Source: a virus. Taken from it: a stretch of DNA of 20,481 nucleotides. Under the pieces are notes generated by a model. It was given only the letters and a program-made list of their open reading frames with translations, searched no databases and had not been told where the DNA came from. Positions 7,567-14,787 of the stretch are shown in pieces. Each line of letters starts with the position of its first letter. The stretch's first letter is position 1. The stretch spans positions 1 through 20,481 of the IMG/VR virus record IMGVR_UViG_3300021197_001994. One strand, written 5' to 3'. Both the position numbers and the translations under genes were made by a program.

Positions 7567-7590
7567 AGCGGGTAGCGCCCGCTTTTTTTT
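7567..7590 (+). terminator. Intrinsic terminator
   Basis: A GC-rich perfect 6-bp stem (AGCGGG at 7567-7572, CCCGCT at 7578-7583) with a 5-base loop is followed by eight T. It lies in the only sizeable gap of the head region, after the DUF1360-like gene and before the tagged RGG protein. It should lower transcription into the protease unit, unless that unit is read by partial readthrough or has its own late promoter, which I could not identify. Confidence 0.85.
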
Positions 7591-7606
7591 ATTAGGAAAC
7601 GGAATT

Positions 7607-7879
7607 ATGAAACTTACAAAAGCCAGAATAAAACAGATAATTCGAGAAGAATTAGATAATTTAATTCTTGAATATGAAATATACATTTATCGCGATCGAA
7701 ATGGAAGACTTCGTCAATCTGATGATGAAGGGAATGACGAATCAGCAGATCACCTAGATAATGGATCTTATGATCATTTAGAGCCCGGTGGCCACGGAGA
7801 GACAACTTCCGGAACAGGTCGTGGTGGATATGGTCGTGGTGGCTATGGTCGTGGCCGATATCGGAGAAGCTACGAATGA
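7607..7879 (+). CDS. Tagged RGG-repeat protein, candidate internal head protein
   Basis: A 90-aa protein with three parts. Residues 1-17 (MKLTKARIKQIIREELD) are a basic amphipathic helix shared with the 74-aa protein at 108. NLILE at 18-22 gives an LxE site of gp21-protease type. Next is an acidic, His/Asp-rich middle (residues 35-65), then a tail with repeated GRGGYGRGGYGRGRYRR, an RGG-type motif that in other proteins binds nucleic acid. Its stop overlaps the prohead protease ATG (ATGA at 7876), so it is translationally coupled to the protease. I infer a protein taken into the prohead with a removable targeting helix and a DNA-contacting tail. The alternative is a general RNA-binding accessory protein. 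Confidence 0.7.
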   Translation: MKLTKARIKQIIREELDNLILEYEIYIYRDRNGRLRQSDDEGNDESADHLDNGSYDHLEPGGHGETTSGTGRGGYGRGGYGRGRYRRSYE

Positions 7880-8484
7880 GTAAAAAGCTTTTAACGGAAT
7901 ATTATGAACTATGCCCCGATGGAGCCTGTTTAGATATCTTGAGCGAAAGAGAAAAACGCGAAGTCAAAGAGGGCGGAATGTACCTCGTTGGTCGTGTGCA
8001 AACAGCAGATGTTAAAAACGGCAACGGCCGTAAGTATCCGGAGAAAGTGCTGAGAAGAGAAATAGAAAATTATATGAACGTCGTCAAGGATAACAGAGCA
8101 ACTGGAGAACTTGACCACCCAGACGACTCAGTAATCAATTTAAAAAACGTATCACATATGCTAACCGATATGTGGTGGGAAGGAAAAGATGTTATGGGCA
8201 AAATTAAAGTGCTCAACACACCTTCTGGAAGAATTTTAAAAGACTTGGTGAACTCCGGAGTAAAGATTGGAATATCATCCCGAGGTCTTGGTTCGGTTCG
8301 AGAACAAATGGGAGAATCAATTGTAGAAGACGACTTCCAATTGATTTGTTTTGATATTGTATCAGAACCATCAACACCGAACGCCTATATGTATCCCAAA
8401 TCTCAACAGCGCTTTAAGATGGCTGTCCGAGAGGGAAAAGAAAACAGTATTAACGATTTATTTAAAAAGATATTGAGGGATTAA
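7876..8484 (+). CDS. Prohead maturation protease (T4 gp21-like)
   Basis: A 202-aa serine protease of the phage prohead class. In T4 this enzyme sits in the scaffold core and cuts core and capsid proteins after (I/L)xE before DNA packaging. Visible features are GRVQTADVKNGNGRKYP (residues 39-55), the catalytic-His motif GELDHP (His81) and the nucleophile motif GISSRGLGS (Ser134/Ser135), with a fold-typical FDIVSEPSTPNAYM segment near 158-171. The length is close to T4 gp21 (212 aa). It starts in ATGA with the preceding tagged RGG protein and abuts the next gene with no gap. The N-terminus also carries LLTEYY and LDILSE, possible self-cleavage points, which is inference. Confidence 0.93.
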   Translation: MSKKLLTEYYELCPDGACLDILSEREKREVKEGGMYLVGRVQTADVKNGNGRKYPEKVLRREIENYMNVVKDNRATGELDHPDDSVINLKNVSHMLTDMWWEGKDVMGKIKVLNTPSGRILKDLVNSGVKIGISSRGLGSVREQMGESIVEDDFQLICFDIVSEPSTPNAYMYPKSQQRFKMAVREGKENSINDLFKKILRD

Positions 8485-8883
8485 ATGAACAAAACCGAAT
8501 TAAAAAAAATCTTGAAACCCCTGATCAAGCAGTGCATCAAGGAGGTGATTTTCGAAGATGGCACATTATCGAATATCGTATCAGAGGTAACAAGGGGTCT
8601 TAGTACTCAAGTGATGACTGAGGCCCAACCTATTAAACAAAAATCAATGAAATTGGAATCTGAGAACGACGCCGCTCTCCGTTTGGAGAGAAAAAAGCGT
8701 ATGCTCGATTCCATCGGTAAGGATGCCTACAACGGCGTCGATCTATTTGAAGGAACAACTCCCGCACCGCCCCAAAGAGAACAGGGCCAAGGTGCTTTAT
8801 CAGGAGTGGACCCTCGAGATCCCGGCATTGATATAACCAAATTTGCATCTTCCGGAATGTGGAAGAAATTAGCAGGAAATTAA
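8485..8883 (+). CDS. Conserved head-region protein with N-terminal basic helix
   Basis: A 132-aa protein starting directly after the protease stop. The N-terminal helix (MNKTELKKILKPLIKQCIKE, then VIFEDGTLS) resembles in character, but not closely in sequence, the tags at 108 and 7607. At residues 44-47 it has VMTE followed by A. MTE is a loose match to the gp21 rule, and LLE-type sites are absent. The middle is charged (LRLERKKRMLDSIGKDAYNG), and the end holds SGVDPRDPGIDITKFASSG and WKKLAGN. From memory, similar proteins follow the protease in related marine phages. A core or head-associated function is suggested only by position. Confidence 0.7.
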   Translation: MNKTELKKILKPLIKQCIKEVIFEDGTLSNIVSEVTRGLSTQVMTEAQPIKQKSMKLESENDAALRLERKKRMLDSIGKDAYNGVDLFEGTTPAPPQREQGQGALSGVDPRDPGIDITKFASSGMWKKLAGN

Positions 8884-8884
8884 A

Positions 8885-9121
8885 ATGAGAAATGGAATAC
8901 CAAAAAAGAAGAATAACTTAACAGTTTATCCTCGAAGAAACGAATCAGCCGAGAGACTGGTTAAAAGATTTAGTAAAAAAGTTAAGAAATTGGGAATCAT
9001 CGATGAAGTCAAAGAGCGACGCTTTTTTAAATCACGATCTGAAAAAAAGAGATTGGCTAAAAAGCGAGCCATTGCCAGAAGAAAAAAGGAAGAGGCAAAA
9101 GCTAAGAGAAGAACTAATTAA
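8885..9121 (+). CDS. rpsU-like: Ribosomal protein bS21 homologue
   Basis: A 78-aa, very basic protein that aligns with bS21 of the small ribosomal subunit. It has V-x-x-R-x-N-E-S-x-E-x-L-V-K-R-F (residues 14-29), K-x-G-I-I-D-E-V-K-E-R-R-F-F (35-48) and a run of K/R with kR-x-x-K-K-R-A (54-62), as in bacterial bS21 (ALRRFKR, then EVRRREFYEKP, then RKRAKASAVKR). bS21 sits near the 3' end of 16S rRNA and helps translation initiation. Phage copies, including in marine phages, are documented. By replacing or supplementing the host protein it could bias ribosomes to phage mRNA. Its late-region position is unusual. The Lys-rich N-terminal extension (residues 1-11) is longer than in E. coli. Confidence 0.85.
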   Translation: MRNGIPKKKNNLTVYPRRNESAERLVKRFSKKVKKLGIIDEVKERRFFKSRSEKKRLAKKRAIARRKKEEAKAKRRTN

Positions 9122-9139
9122 ATCATTGAGGTATAGCAA

Positions 9140-9556
9140 ATGGCATTAACAAATCAAGTATCAAATGTATACAGTGTTGGCTTAAGAAACGTTGGTTCTT
9201 ATCAAGTATCAGGAACACCATATATAACAGGTAGCACAGTCCCAGCGAACGATGAGGTTACAATTGCCTTCCCCTATGTTACAAAGAAGATATTCGTTAA
9301 AAACACAAAACCGACCACCAGCAGCAAAATATTGCGTGTGCATTTTCAAGCAACAGGTTCAGGGAATGTTATCTCTGGCAAACACTTTGTCGAGTTGGGC
9401 GCACAAGAGAGTGTAACGTTTAACGTCAAGTGCAGTAATCTGTATTTAACAGTTAAGGCATCCGGCCAAACTTGTGACTATCAAGTTTATGCATCTTTGA
9501 CAAACATACCATCTGCACGTATGTACAACCTAACTGGATCAGGAATCACGGAGTAA
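9140..9556 (+). CDS. Small beta-sandwich virion protein, copy 1
   Basis: A 138-aa beta-rich protein with no signal or membrane segment, preceded by TTGAGGT. It is a paralogue of the next gene: both start MALTNQVSNVY.VGLR.VG.YQVSGTPY.TGST and end with LTNIP....Y/F.LTGSG.TE. The central part has alternating strands (TKKIFVKNTKP and FVELGAQESVTFNVK). Proteins of this kind are familiar in marine T4-like phage structural regions. I infer a repeat-like or decorating structural protein placed at the start of the fibre gene cluster. It shares 32 identical starting bases with its neighbour. Confidence 0.7.
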   Translation: MALTNQVSNVYSVGLRNVGSYQVSGTPYITGSTVPANDEVTIAFPYVTKKIFVKNTKPTTSSKILRVHFQATGSGNVISGKHFVELGAQESVTFNVKCSNLYLTVKASGQTCDYQVYASLTNIPSARMYNLTGSGITE

Positions 9557-9592
9557 AATTATGGCATTAACAAATCAAGTATCAAATGTATA
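9140..9592 (+). repeat. 32-base identical start of the two paralogous beta proteins
   Basis: Bases 9140-9171 and 9561-9592 are identical, including the ATG. The two genes diverge after this. This marks the tandem duplication of the small structural gene. Confidence 0.9.
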
Positions 9593-9995
9593 TGGAGTGG
9601 GATTAAGAAGCGTCGGAGCCTATCAGGTTTCCGGAACCCCTTATCTGACAGGCTCTACTATCGACAAGGACGTAGAATATAATGTCTCTGGCGTCGACGG
9701 CGAATTGATGATACAGTTTCCATATGTGACCCAAACAGTCACAGTCGTTAACACAACTGCTAGTGGAGCACTATTTTTACACTTTGTGTCTTCAAGCTCT
9801 CCGGGCTGGAACCTGACAAAAAAACAATTTATAACTTTGAACGCTGGTGAGACAATGACTTTTGATGCTAAGTGTAAAGAAATATTCTTAAACAATGATA
9901 ATGCAACAGACCAGACATTTGAGTTGATCGCTGACTTAACAAATATCCCAACAGGCAGCATGTTTGCTTTAACCGGCTCTGGCGTAACAGAATAG
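9561..9995 (+). CDS. Small beta-sandwich virion protein, copy 2
   Basis: A 144-aa paralogue of the gene at 9140, with an SD (CGGAGT) inside the end of that gene and only four bases between them. It has the same opening and closing motifs, with a six-residue insert after TGST and a diverged core (ELMIQFPYVTQTVTVVNTTA, AGETMTFDAKCKEIFL). The first 32 bases of the two genes are identical while the rest has drifted, suggesting duplication with later exchange. A probable structural protein; the two may form a hetero-oligomer or serve as alternative versions. Confidence 0.7.
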   Translation: MALTNQVSNVYGVGLRSVGAYQVSGTPYLTGSTIDKDVEYNVSGVDGELMIQFPYVTQTVTVVNTTASGALFLHFVSSSSPGWNLTKKQFITLNAGETMTFDAKCKEIFLNNDNATDQTFELIADLTNIPTGSMFALTGSGVTE

Positions 9996-10004
9996 GAGAA
10001 GAAT

Positions 10005-10481
10005 ATGAGTAGTAAAAGTTTTAGCAATTTAGCTCCGAAAGGAGATTGGAATTTAACCGGCGATGCCACCATCTCCGGCAATCTAACCGTTAACGGCGCA
10101 ACCACGACAATTGTGAGCACAACTGTCACTATCGATGACAAAAATATTGAACTTGGCTCTGTAGCCTCACCATCTGACACTACTGCTGATGGCGGAGGTA
10201 TTACACTTAAAGGAGGAAGTGACTACACTATACTTTGGGAAAACGATATCGACGCTTGGCAAGTCAATCAACATTGGTGCCCATCATCTACTGATGGTAG
10301 TCAAGATCTCGGAACAGCAACATACCGCTGGGGTAATGTCTATACAATGGACCTTCATTTAGCAAATGAGAGAGGAGATTGGACTCTTGTCGAGGAAGAG
10401 AACTATTTAACTGTAAGAAACAACAAGAACGGAAAACGTTACAAACTTCTTATGGAAGAGCTTCCCGAGGACGAGGATTAG
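10005..10481 (+). CDS. Short fibre-like protein: one DDKNIELG module plus RGDWT cap
   Basis: A 158-aa protein preceded by AGGAGAAG. It consists of a short start (SSKSFSNLAPKGDWNLTG), the module ISGNLTVNGATTT and VTIDDKNIELG with TTADGGGITLKG (about residues 25-69), then a D-L-G-T-x-x-x-R-W-x-N-V-Y segment and the end MDLHLANERGDWTLVEEENY followed by RNNKNGK. Both module and end recur in the 773-aa protein at 10985. It therefore looks like a minimal version of a fibre: one repeat module capped by the same C-terminal domain. From memory, similar modules are common in marine phage fibre or virion-surface proteins. The exact target is unknown. Confidence 0.75.
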   Translation: MSSKSFSNLAPKGDWNLTGDATISGNLTVNGATTTIVSTTVTIDDKNIELGSVASPSDTTADGGGITLKGGSDYTILWENDIDAWQVNQHWCPSSTDGSQDLGTATYRWGNVYTMDLHLANERGDWTLVEEENYLTVRNNKNGKRYKLLMEELPEDED

Positions 10482-11937
10482 ACTATGGCTGCGAATTTAG
10501 GTTGGGTTAATATACAAGGCACTGGTTCAAGTGTTGTCGGCGCAGACAATGGCATCATAGTCAAAGTTGCCGGACAACAAATGAGCGGCTCCCATGAGAT
10601 CACTTGGGATTCCACCGCCAAAACCCTGACCATAGCGGGCGCATCTGCATCCGCAACTGCACTCTCAATCACTGGTAAGATATCCACTGATGCCATAGCA
10701 TCAACAAATGAAATCACCGCCGCAAGCCTCACCACAACTGGCGAAGTGGCTGTTGGCGCTTCTGGAAGAACGATGAGCGATTCCGGTCAACTAACCGGAA
10801 ACGGAAATTCTTTAACCATTTCTGGTACCGAAGTCGTTCCGGCAGATTTTCGAAGTCAAGTATACGGACCAATATCTGTATCTTCTAATGCCAACCTTAT
10901 TATTGGCACAGGTGCCATCATTGCAATTCGACCTGTCAGTGATCTACCTGCTGTTTTGCAATCATAATTACGGAGTAAAAATTAATGAGTACACTAAAAG
11001 TAAACGCAGTCGAGACCTATTCTGGCACAGCTTTGTCACTGGGAACAGCGGCTGATATTGTTACAGTCCCCGGCTCCACTGTTATTGGAACAAACAACGC
11101 AGAAACTGTCACTGTAAACGCAAAGGTAAATAGTGCAGTCATACCTGATGGTGATGGAACTCGCGATTTAGGATCGGCTGCTGCCCAATGGAATATTTAT
11201 TCCGCAACAGCAACATTCACCACAATCACAGGCCCTGCTGCCTCAGACTTAACAATTACATCAGCCCAAGACATTTATATGAACCCAACAGGAAGCGTGG
11301 GAATCGGTACTGCCGCCCCCGCCGCCACCCTTCATGTTTCCAAGGCCGACGCCCGTGTTAGAATTGAAGCAACCACCGCCGACAACAATTGCCAGTTAGA
11401 TTTCTACAATGGAAACGGAAAGTACGTTAACATCGGTAACAGCATTAATACTGCGGGCTCTCTATTTGAGATAAACGAAGTCAGCCCCAGCGCTGGCAAT
11501 GTGATGACAATATTAACTGGAGGCAACATTGGTGTTGGAACAACGGCTCCTTCCTCGGCCGCCAGCATTGCTAAATTCATCGAAATTTCTGATGCTTCCT
11601 CTGCTGGTGTGGTCCTTCATGACACTGGCGGAACAGAGGTTGGAATATACTCAGCCGATAGTGGCCTGCATGTTACAATGAATTCTAGCCAAGTAATACG
11701 AGTGAACGAAAATGGAAGAGTCGGTATTGGTACTGGCAGTCCAAACCAGTTGCTTCACGTTGCTGGAGCAGCAGAAATCGACGGAAACTTAACTATTGAT
11801 GGGAACCTGATCGTTAACGGAACAACAACCACAATTGAATCTACAACCCTTACGGTAGACGATAAAAATATTGAACTGGGAACCGTAGACACCCCTTCTG
11901 ACACCACCGCAGATGGCGGAGGTATTACACTTAAAGG
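10188..11937 (+). repeat. 26-base shared module DNA in two fibre genes
   Basis: Bases 10188-10213 and 11912-11937 are identical and encode the DGGGITLK part of the DDKNIELG module in the 158-aa and 773-aa proteins. The flanks differ at synonymous positions. The two copies lie in different genes about 1.7 kb apart, consistent with module exchange. Confidence 0.85.
10485..10967 (+). CDS. Small fibre-like protein with beta-repeat core
   Basis: A 160-aa beta-rich, Ser/Thr/Ala-rich protein starting three bases after the previous stop, with GAGG just upstream. It begins AANLGWVNIQGTGSS, continues as short strand/turn repeats (TGKISTDAIASTNEITAASL, TISGTEVVPADF) and ends in a compact segment (VYGPISVSSNANLIIGTGAI, IRPVSDLPAVLQS). 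Its repeats resemble those of the long fibre proteins that follow, but it carries neither of the two caps shared among them. It probably belongs to the same surface-fibre set; the specific function is unknown. Confidence 0.65.
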   Translation: MAANLGWVNIQGTGSSVVGADNGIIVKVAGQQMSGSHEITWDSTAKTLTIAGASASATALSITGKISTDAIASTNEITAASLTTTGEVAVGASGRTMSDSGQLTGNGNSLTISGTEVVPADFRSQVYGPISVSSNANLIIGTGAIIAIRPVSDLPAVLQS

Positions 11938-13306
11938 TGCAACCGACAAAACAATAACTTGGGTGAATGCCACTGACAAGTGGACCTTTAACCAAGGTGT
12001 TCACGTTGATGTAGGCGACCTTGTCGTCGACGCAAGTGTCGGAATCGGAACCGCTGCTCCCGGAACTGCACTCCAAATTGAGGGAGATACTCCCTACATG
12101 ACACTCAAGAATAGCACCGCTGAGAACACAGACGGTGGTTGCGAATCTAGAATCATCTTTGAAGATCATGCAGATGTGTCATTGGCCCAAATAGAGGGTA
12201 GTCATGCTGGCTCTGCCGATGACACAAAAGGTGCTCTTATATTTTCAACACACAACAACAGTGCTCTCACTGAAGCTATGAGAATAAACGAAAGCCAATA
12301 CGTTGGTATTGGAACCACAGACCCAGGCACACAAGTTCAGATTCAAAGCACGGCACCTTACTTGACTCTCAAAAACAGCACATCCGAACACACGGAAGGC
12401 GGCTGTGAATCTAGAATTATCTTCGAAGATCATGCCAATATCGCCCTAGCTCAAATACAAGCTAGTCATGCTGGAGCAAGTGACAATGGTGCAGGTGATT
12501 TAATTTTTTCAACTTCCACTGTAGCAGACCCACCAGTTTTAACCGAAGCCATAAGAATAGATGAGAGTCAAAACGTTGGTATCGGAACTGCAACACCTGC
12601 TAGCAAGCTTGATGTTGAAGGTGGAGTATCCATTGGCGCTTCATATTCCGGAACCACCGCAGCCCCAACCAATGGGCTAATTGTTGAAGGTATTGTTGGC
12701 ATTGGAACAAATGCCCCAACAAGCAATTTGGAGATCGAAAGTTCTTCGGGAGACCAAGTATTTGAAATGGACAACAACGTTGCAAATTCAGCAAACTTTC
12801 AGATTCAAAATGGAGCAGGGAACAACAGAGTAGATCTCGTTATGAACGCTCTCTCTGCCAACACTACCTTGACCATGAAAGCTCAGAAGGTTGGAATCAT
12901 GGACACTAGCCCATCATATACCCTAGATGTAAACGGTGATGCTCAAATTACAACAAATCTTACTCTCGGCGGTATTCTATCCTTGGCCGACGGTTCTGCT
13001 GGTGCGCCATCTCTAACAAATACCGGAGACACAAACTGTGGTCTCTATTTTAGCGCAGCCGACACACTAGCCTTTACTGCTGGTGGAACAGCCCAAGTAA
13101 CATTTGCCGATGGCGTGATAGCTCCGGTAACTACCGATGATGTAGATCTGGGAACGGCATCTTTAAGATTTAAGAATATATACACAATGGACCTTCACCT
13201 TGCTAATGACCGTGGTGACTGGACAGTGATCGAGGAAGAAAACTACCTCAGCCTACGAAACAATAAGAACGGCAAAATGTTCAAAATCGTTATGGAAGAG
13301 ATTTAA
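10985..13306 (+). CDS. Long repetitive fibre protein (GIGTxxP repeats, RGDWT cap)
   Basis: A 773-aa beta-repeat protein. Eight copies or near copies of a G-x-V-G-I-G-T-x-x-P motif, often followed by an L-H-V/L-x-V/I strand, are spread along it (first near residue 101, last near 640 as VGIMDTSP). A DDKNIELG module with TTADGGGITLKG lies near residues 300-320. An 88-residue tandem repeat around 12085-12600 carries GGCESRIIFEDHA twice. The end, MDLHLANDRGDWTVIEEENY and RNNKNGK, matches the 158-aa protein. Such GIGTxxP repeats are typical of phage fibres and related bacterial proteins. Here there is no C-terminal S74 peptidase/chaperone domain; the RGDWT cap takes that place. Probably trimeric and fibrous. 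SD CGGAGT precedes the start. Confidence 0.85.
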   Translation: MSTLKVNAVETYSGTALSLGTAADIVTVPGSTVIGTNNAETVTVNAKVNSAVIPDGDGTRDLGSAAAQWNIYSATATFTTITGPAASDLTITSAQDIYMNPTGSVGIGTAAPAATLHVSKADARVRIEATTADNNCQLDFYNGNGKYVNIGNSINTAGSLFEINEVSPSAGNVMTILTGGNIGVGTTAPSSAASIAKFIEISDASSAGVVLHDTGGTEVGIYSADSGLHVTMNSSQVIRVNENGRVGIGTGSPNQLLHVAGAAEIDGNLTIDGNLIVNGTTTTIESTTLTVDDKNIELGTVDTPSDTTADGGGITLKGATDKTITWVNATDKWTFNQGVHVDVGDLVVDASVGIGTAAPGTALQIEGDTPYMTLKNSTAENTDGGCESRIIFEDHADVSLAQIEGSHAGSADDTKGALIFSTHNNSALTEAMRINESQYVGIGTTDPGTQVQIQSTAPYLTLKNSTSEHTEGGCESRIIFEDHANIALAQIQASHAGASDNGAGDLIFSTSTVADPPVLTEAIRIDESQNVGIGTATPASKLDVEGGVSIGASYSGTTAAPTNGLIVEGIVGIGTNAPTSNLEIESSSGDQVFEMDNNVANSANFQIQNGAGNNRVDLVMNALSANTTLTMKAQKVGIMDTSPSYTLDVNGDAQITTNLTLGGILSLADGSAGAPSLTNTGDTNCGLYFSAADTLAFTAGGTAQVTFADGVIAPVTTDDVDLGTASLRFKNIYTMDLHLANDRGDWTVIEEENYLSLRNNKNGKMFKIVMEEI
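12085..12600 (+). repeat. 264-bp tandem repeat in the 773-aa fibre gene
   Basis: Two adjacent units of about 88 codons encode TLKNST-x-E-x-T-x-GGCESRIIFEDHA, then AQI-x-x-SHAG, LIFST, a LTEA(M/I)RI(N/D)ESQ segment and a GIGT motif. The sequence GAATCTAG begins at 12143 and again at 12407, 264 bases apart. The DNA has diverged at third positions, so this is an older duplication than that in the giant fibre gene. Edges are approximate. Confidence 0.85.
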
Positions 13307-13342
13307 TCTAGATCTAATCTATTTTTGACTATTTATCAATAT

Positions 13343-13371
13343 GGGTGCAATGCGCCCTCTCAACTTTTGAG
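13343..13371 (+). promoter_or_regulatory. Two small hairpins before the 468-aa fibre gene
   Basis: GGGTGC (13343-13348) and GCGCCC (13352-13357) form a 6-bp stem with a 3-base loop. Directly after it, CTCAA (13359-13363) and TTGAG (13367-13371) form a 5-bp stem that covers part of the GAGG ribosome site (13369-13372) for the ATG at 13381. It could slow translation or act as a weak terminator, but no T run follows. The structure is short and may be chance. Confidence 0.3.
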
Positions 13372-13380
13372 GATCGATGA

Positions 13381-14787
13381 ATGGCAAGAAGAAGTAATGG
13401 CAATAGTAATGGATCGAATGGGCACCGCCACCGTAAATTTACCATAACAACCGCCCCACCCACTGGATACTCATCAACAGTAAGCTCTGTAGCTAACACT
13501 GCCACTGCCCCCGTAATTGGAGCGAGTAGCGAAGGTGGTTCTTTATCGTTGGCAACAACCAAAACCAAGGTAAAGGCCGGAGACTCATTGGGAAAAATTG
13601 AGTTTAAAGCTCCAATCGAGTCTGGCTTGGCATCTTCCACATCCCAACAAGAAGTCGTTGCTGCCTCGATTGAAGCAAAAACTGTGTCTGCTATGGACAG
13701 CAAGAATGTCCCTTCTGAACTTGTGTTTAACACTGGTACACCAACTGGTATACAACAGCAGATGACACTAAACTCTGTTGGTTATTTGGGAATCGGAACT
13801 GCTGCACCAATTGTGCCACTGCACTTGTTGAATACAAATCCAACATTTATTGTACAATCGTCAACACCATTGTCTTCAGATCCTCAAATTCAATTTAAGA
13901 ATTCATCTGGCGCTTTGCTTGGTTCAATTCGAACCCACACCACTAATGGCTCCTTAAACCACATCAGCTTCAATCACAACGGAAGTTCAAACGACATTGT
14001 TATAAATAACTCCGGTTCCATCGGCATCGGAACTCCTACTCCGACATCAAAACTTCATGTCAAGGGAAACATAACTCTCGATGGCGACTTGGTGCCGGCT
14101 TCTAGCGTACGCAACCTAGGTAGCCCCACAGCCAGATGGAAAGAATTATTCCTATCCGAAGGTACTCTACATCTTGGGGACAATTGTGCGATCTCCACAG
14201 CAAACAATACCATTATAATGAACAAACCAATTGCATCAAGTGGTTCAATTGAGATAACAGCCCCCTCTTCGACTCCACTTAAACCTGCAATTGGCCGAGG
14301 TTATATTTATTCTAAAACAAATGGTCGCTTATATTGGAGATCACACGATCTGGAAGAGATTGAAATATCTTCAACCAATAACGTAGCCAATGCAATGGAG
14401 AACAGACTGGTAACGGTTGGGTATAACATAAACCAACTTGAAGGAGAGACCGATTTAACCTTCGATGGTTCTAAACTGTCGGTACAAGCGGGCATGGTAC
14501 ACAAAAGAAGAGTCATACTTTCTTCAACAACAATCATGAACACAGATTATTATTTAGCTGTGTATCCAACCGCCACAGTGACCTTATCTTTACCCTCTGC
14601 TTCTTCCCTATCCAATGGTCAAACCTTCGTTATCAAGGATGAAGGCGGACTTTCGGGACTTAAAAAGATAATAATTGCAACTACTGGTATGGATACCATC
14701 GATGGCCAATCCACAATTGAGTTACTTTCTGAAAATGCAGCAATCAGTATATACACTGATGGCACACAAAAATATTTTATTTATTGA
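13381..14787 (+). CDS. Fibre protein with GIGT repeats and IDG-type C-terminal tip
   Basis: A 468-aa protein. I use ATG 13381 (after GAGG); the ATG at 13377 leads to an immediate stop. Residues 1-18 are Asn/Ser/His/Arg-rich (RRSNGNSNGSNGHRHRK), then Thr/Ser-rich. Two GIGTxxP copies lie near residues 136 and 212 (GYLGIGTAAP, GSIGIGTPTP). A segment RNLGSPTARWKELFLSEGTL is near 243, and NGRLYWRSHDLEEIEI near 310. The C-terminal domain (about 379-468) has TLSLPSASSLSNGQTFVIKD, MDTIDGQSTIEL and TDGTQKYFIY. A domain of this type also ends the 589-aa protein and, from memory, is widespread in marine phages. Probably a fibre with a globular tip; its receptor is unknown. Confidence 0.8.
   Translation: MARRSNGNSNGSNGHRHRKFTITTAPPTGYSSTVSSVANTATAPVIGASSEGGSLSLATTKTKVKAGDSLGKIEFKAPIESGLASSTSQQEVVAASIEAKTVSAMDSKNVPSELVFNTGTPTGIQQQMTLNSVGYLGIGTAAPIVPLHLLNTNPTFIVQSSTPLSSDPQIQFKNSSGALLGSIRTHTTNGSLNHISFNHNGSSNDIVINNSGSIGIGTPTPTSKLHVKGNITLDGDLVPASSVRNLGSPTARWKELFLSEGTLHLGDNCAISTANNTIIMNKPIASSGSIEITAPSSTPLKPAIGRGYIYSKTNGRLYWRSHDLEEIEISSTNNVANAMENRLVTVGYNINQLEGETDLTFDGSKLSVQAGMVHKRRVILSSTTIMNTDYYLAVYPTATVTLSLPSASSLSNGQTFVIKDEGGLSGLKKIIIATTGMDTIDGQSTIELLSENAAISIYTDGTQKYFIY

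Noticed and set aside
7505-7606. Possible tRNA in the gap after the DUF1360-like gene
   Set aside because: No cloverleaf with a T-arm GTTC motif could be traced. The GC-rich stem is explained by the intrinsic terminator.
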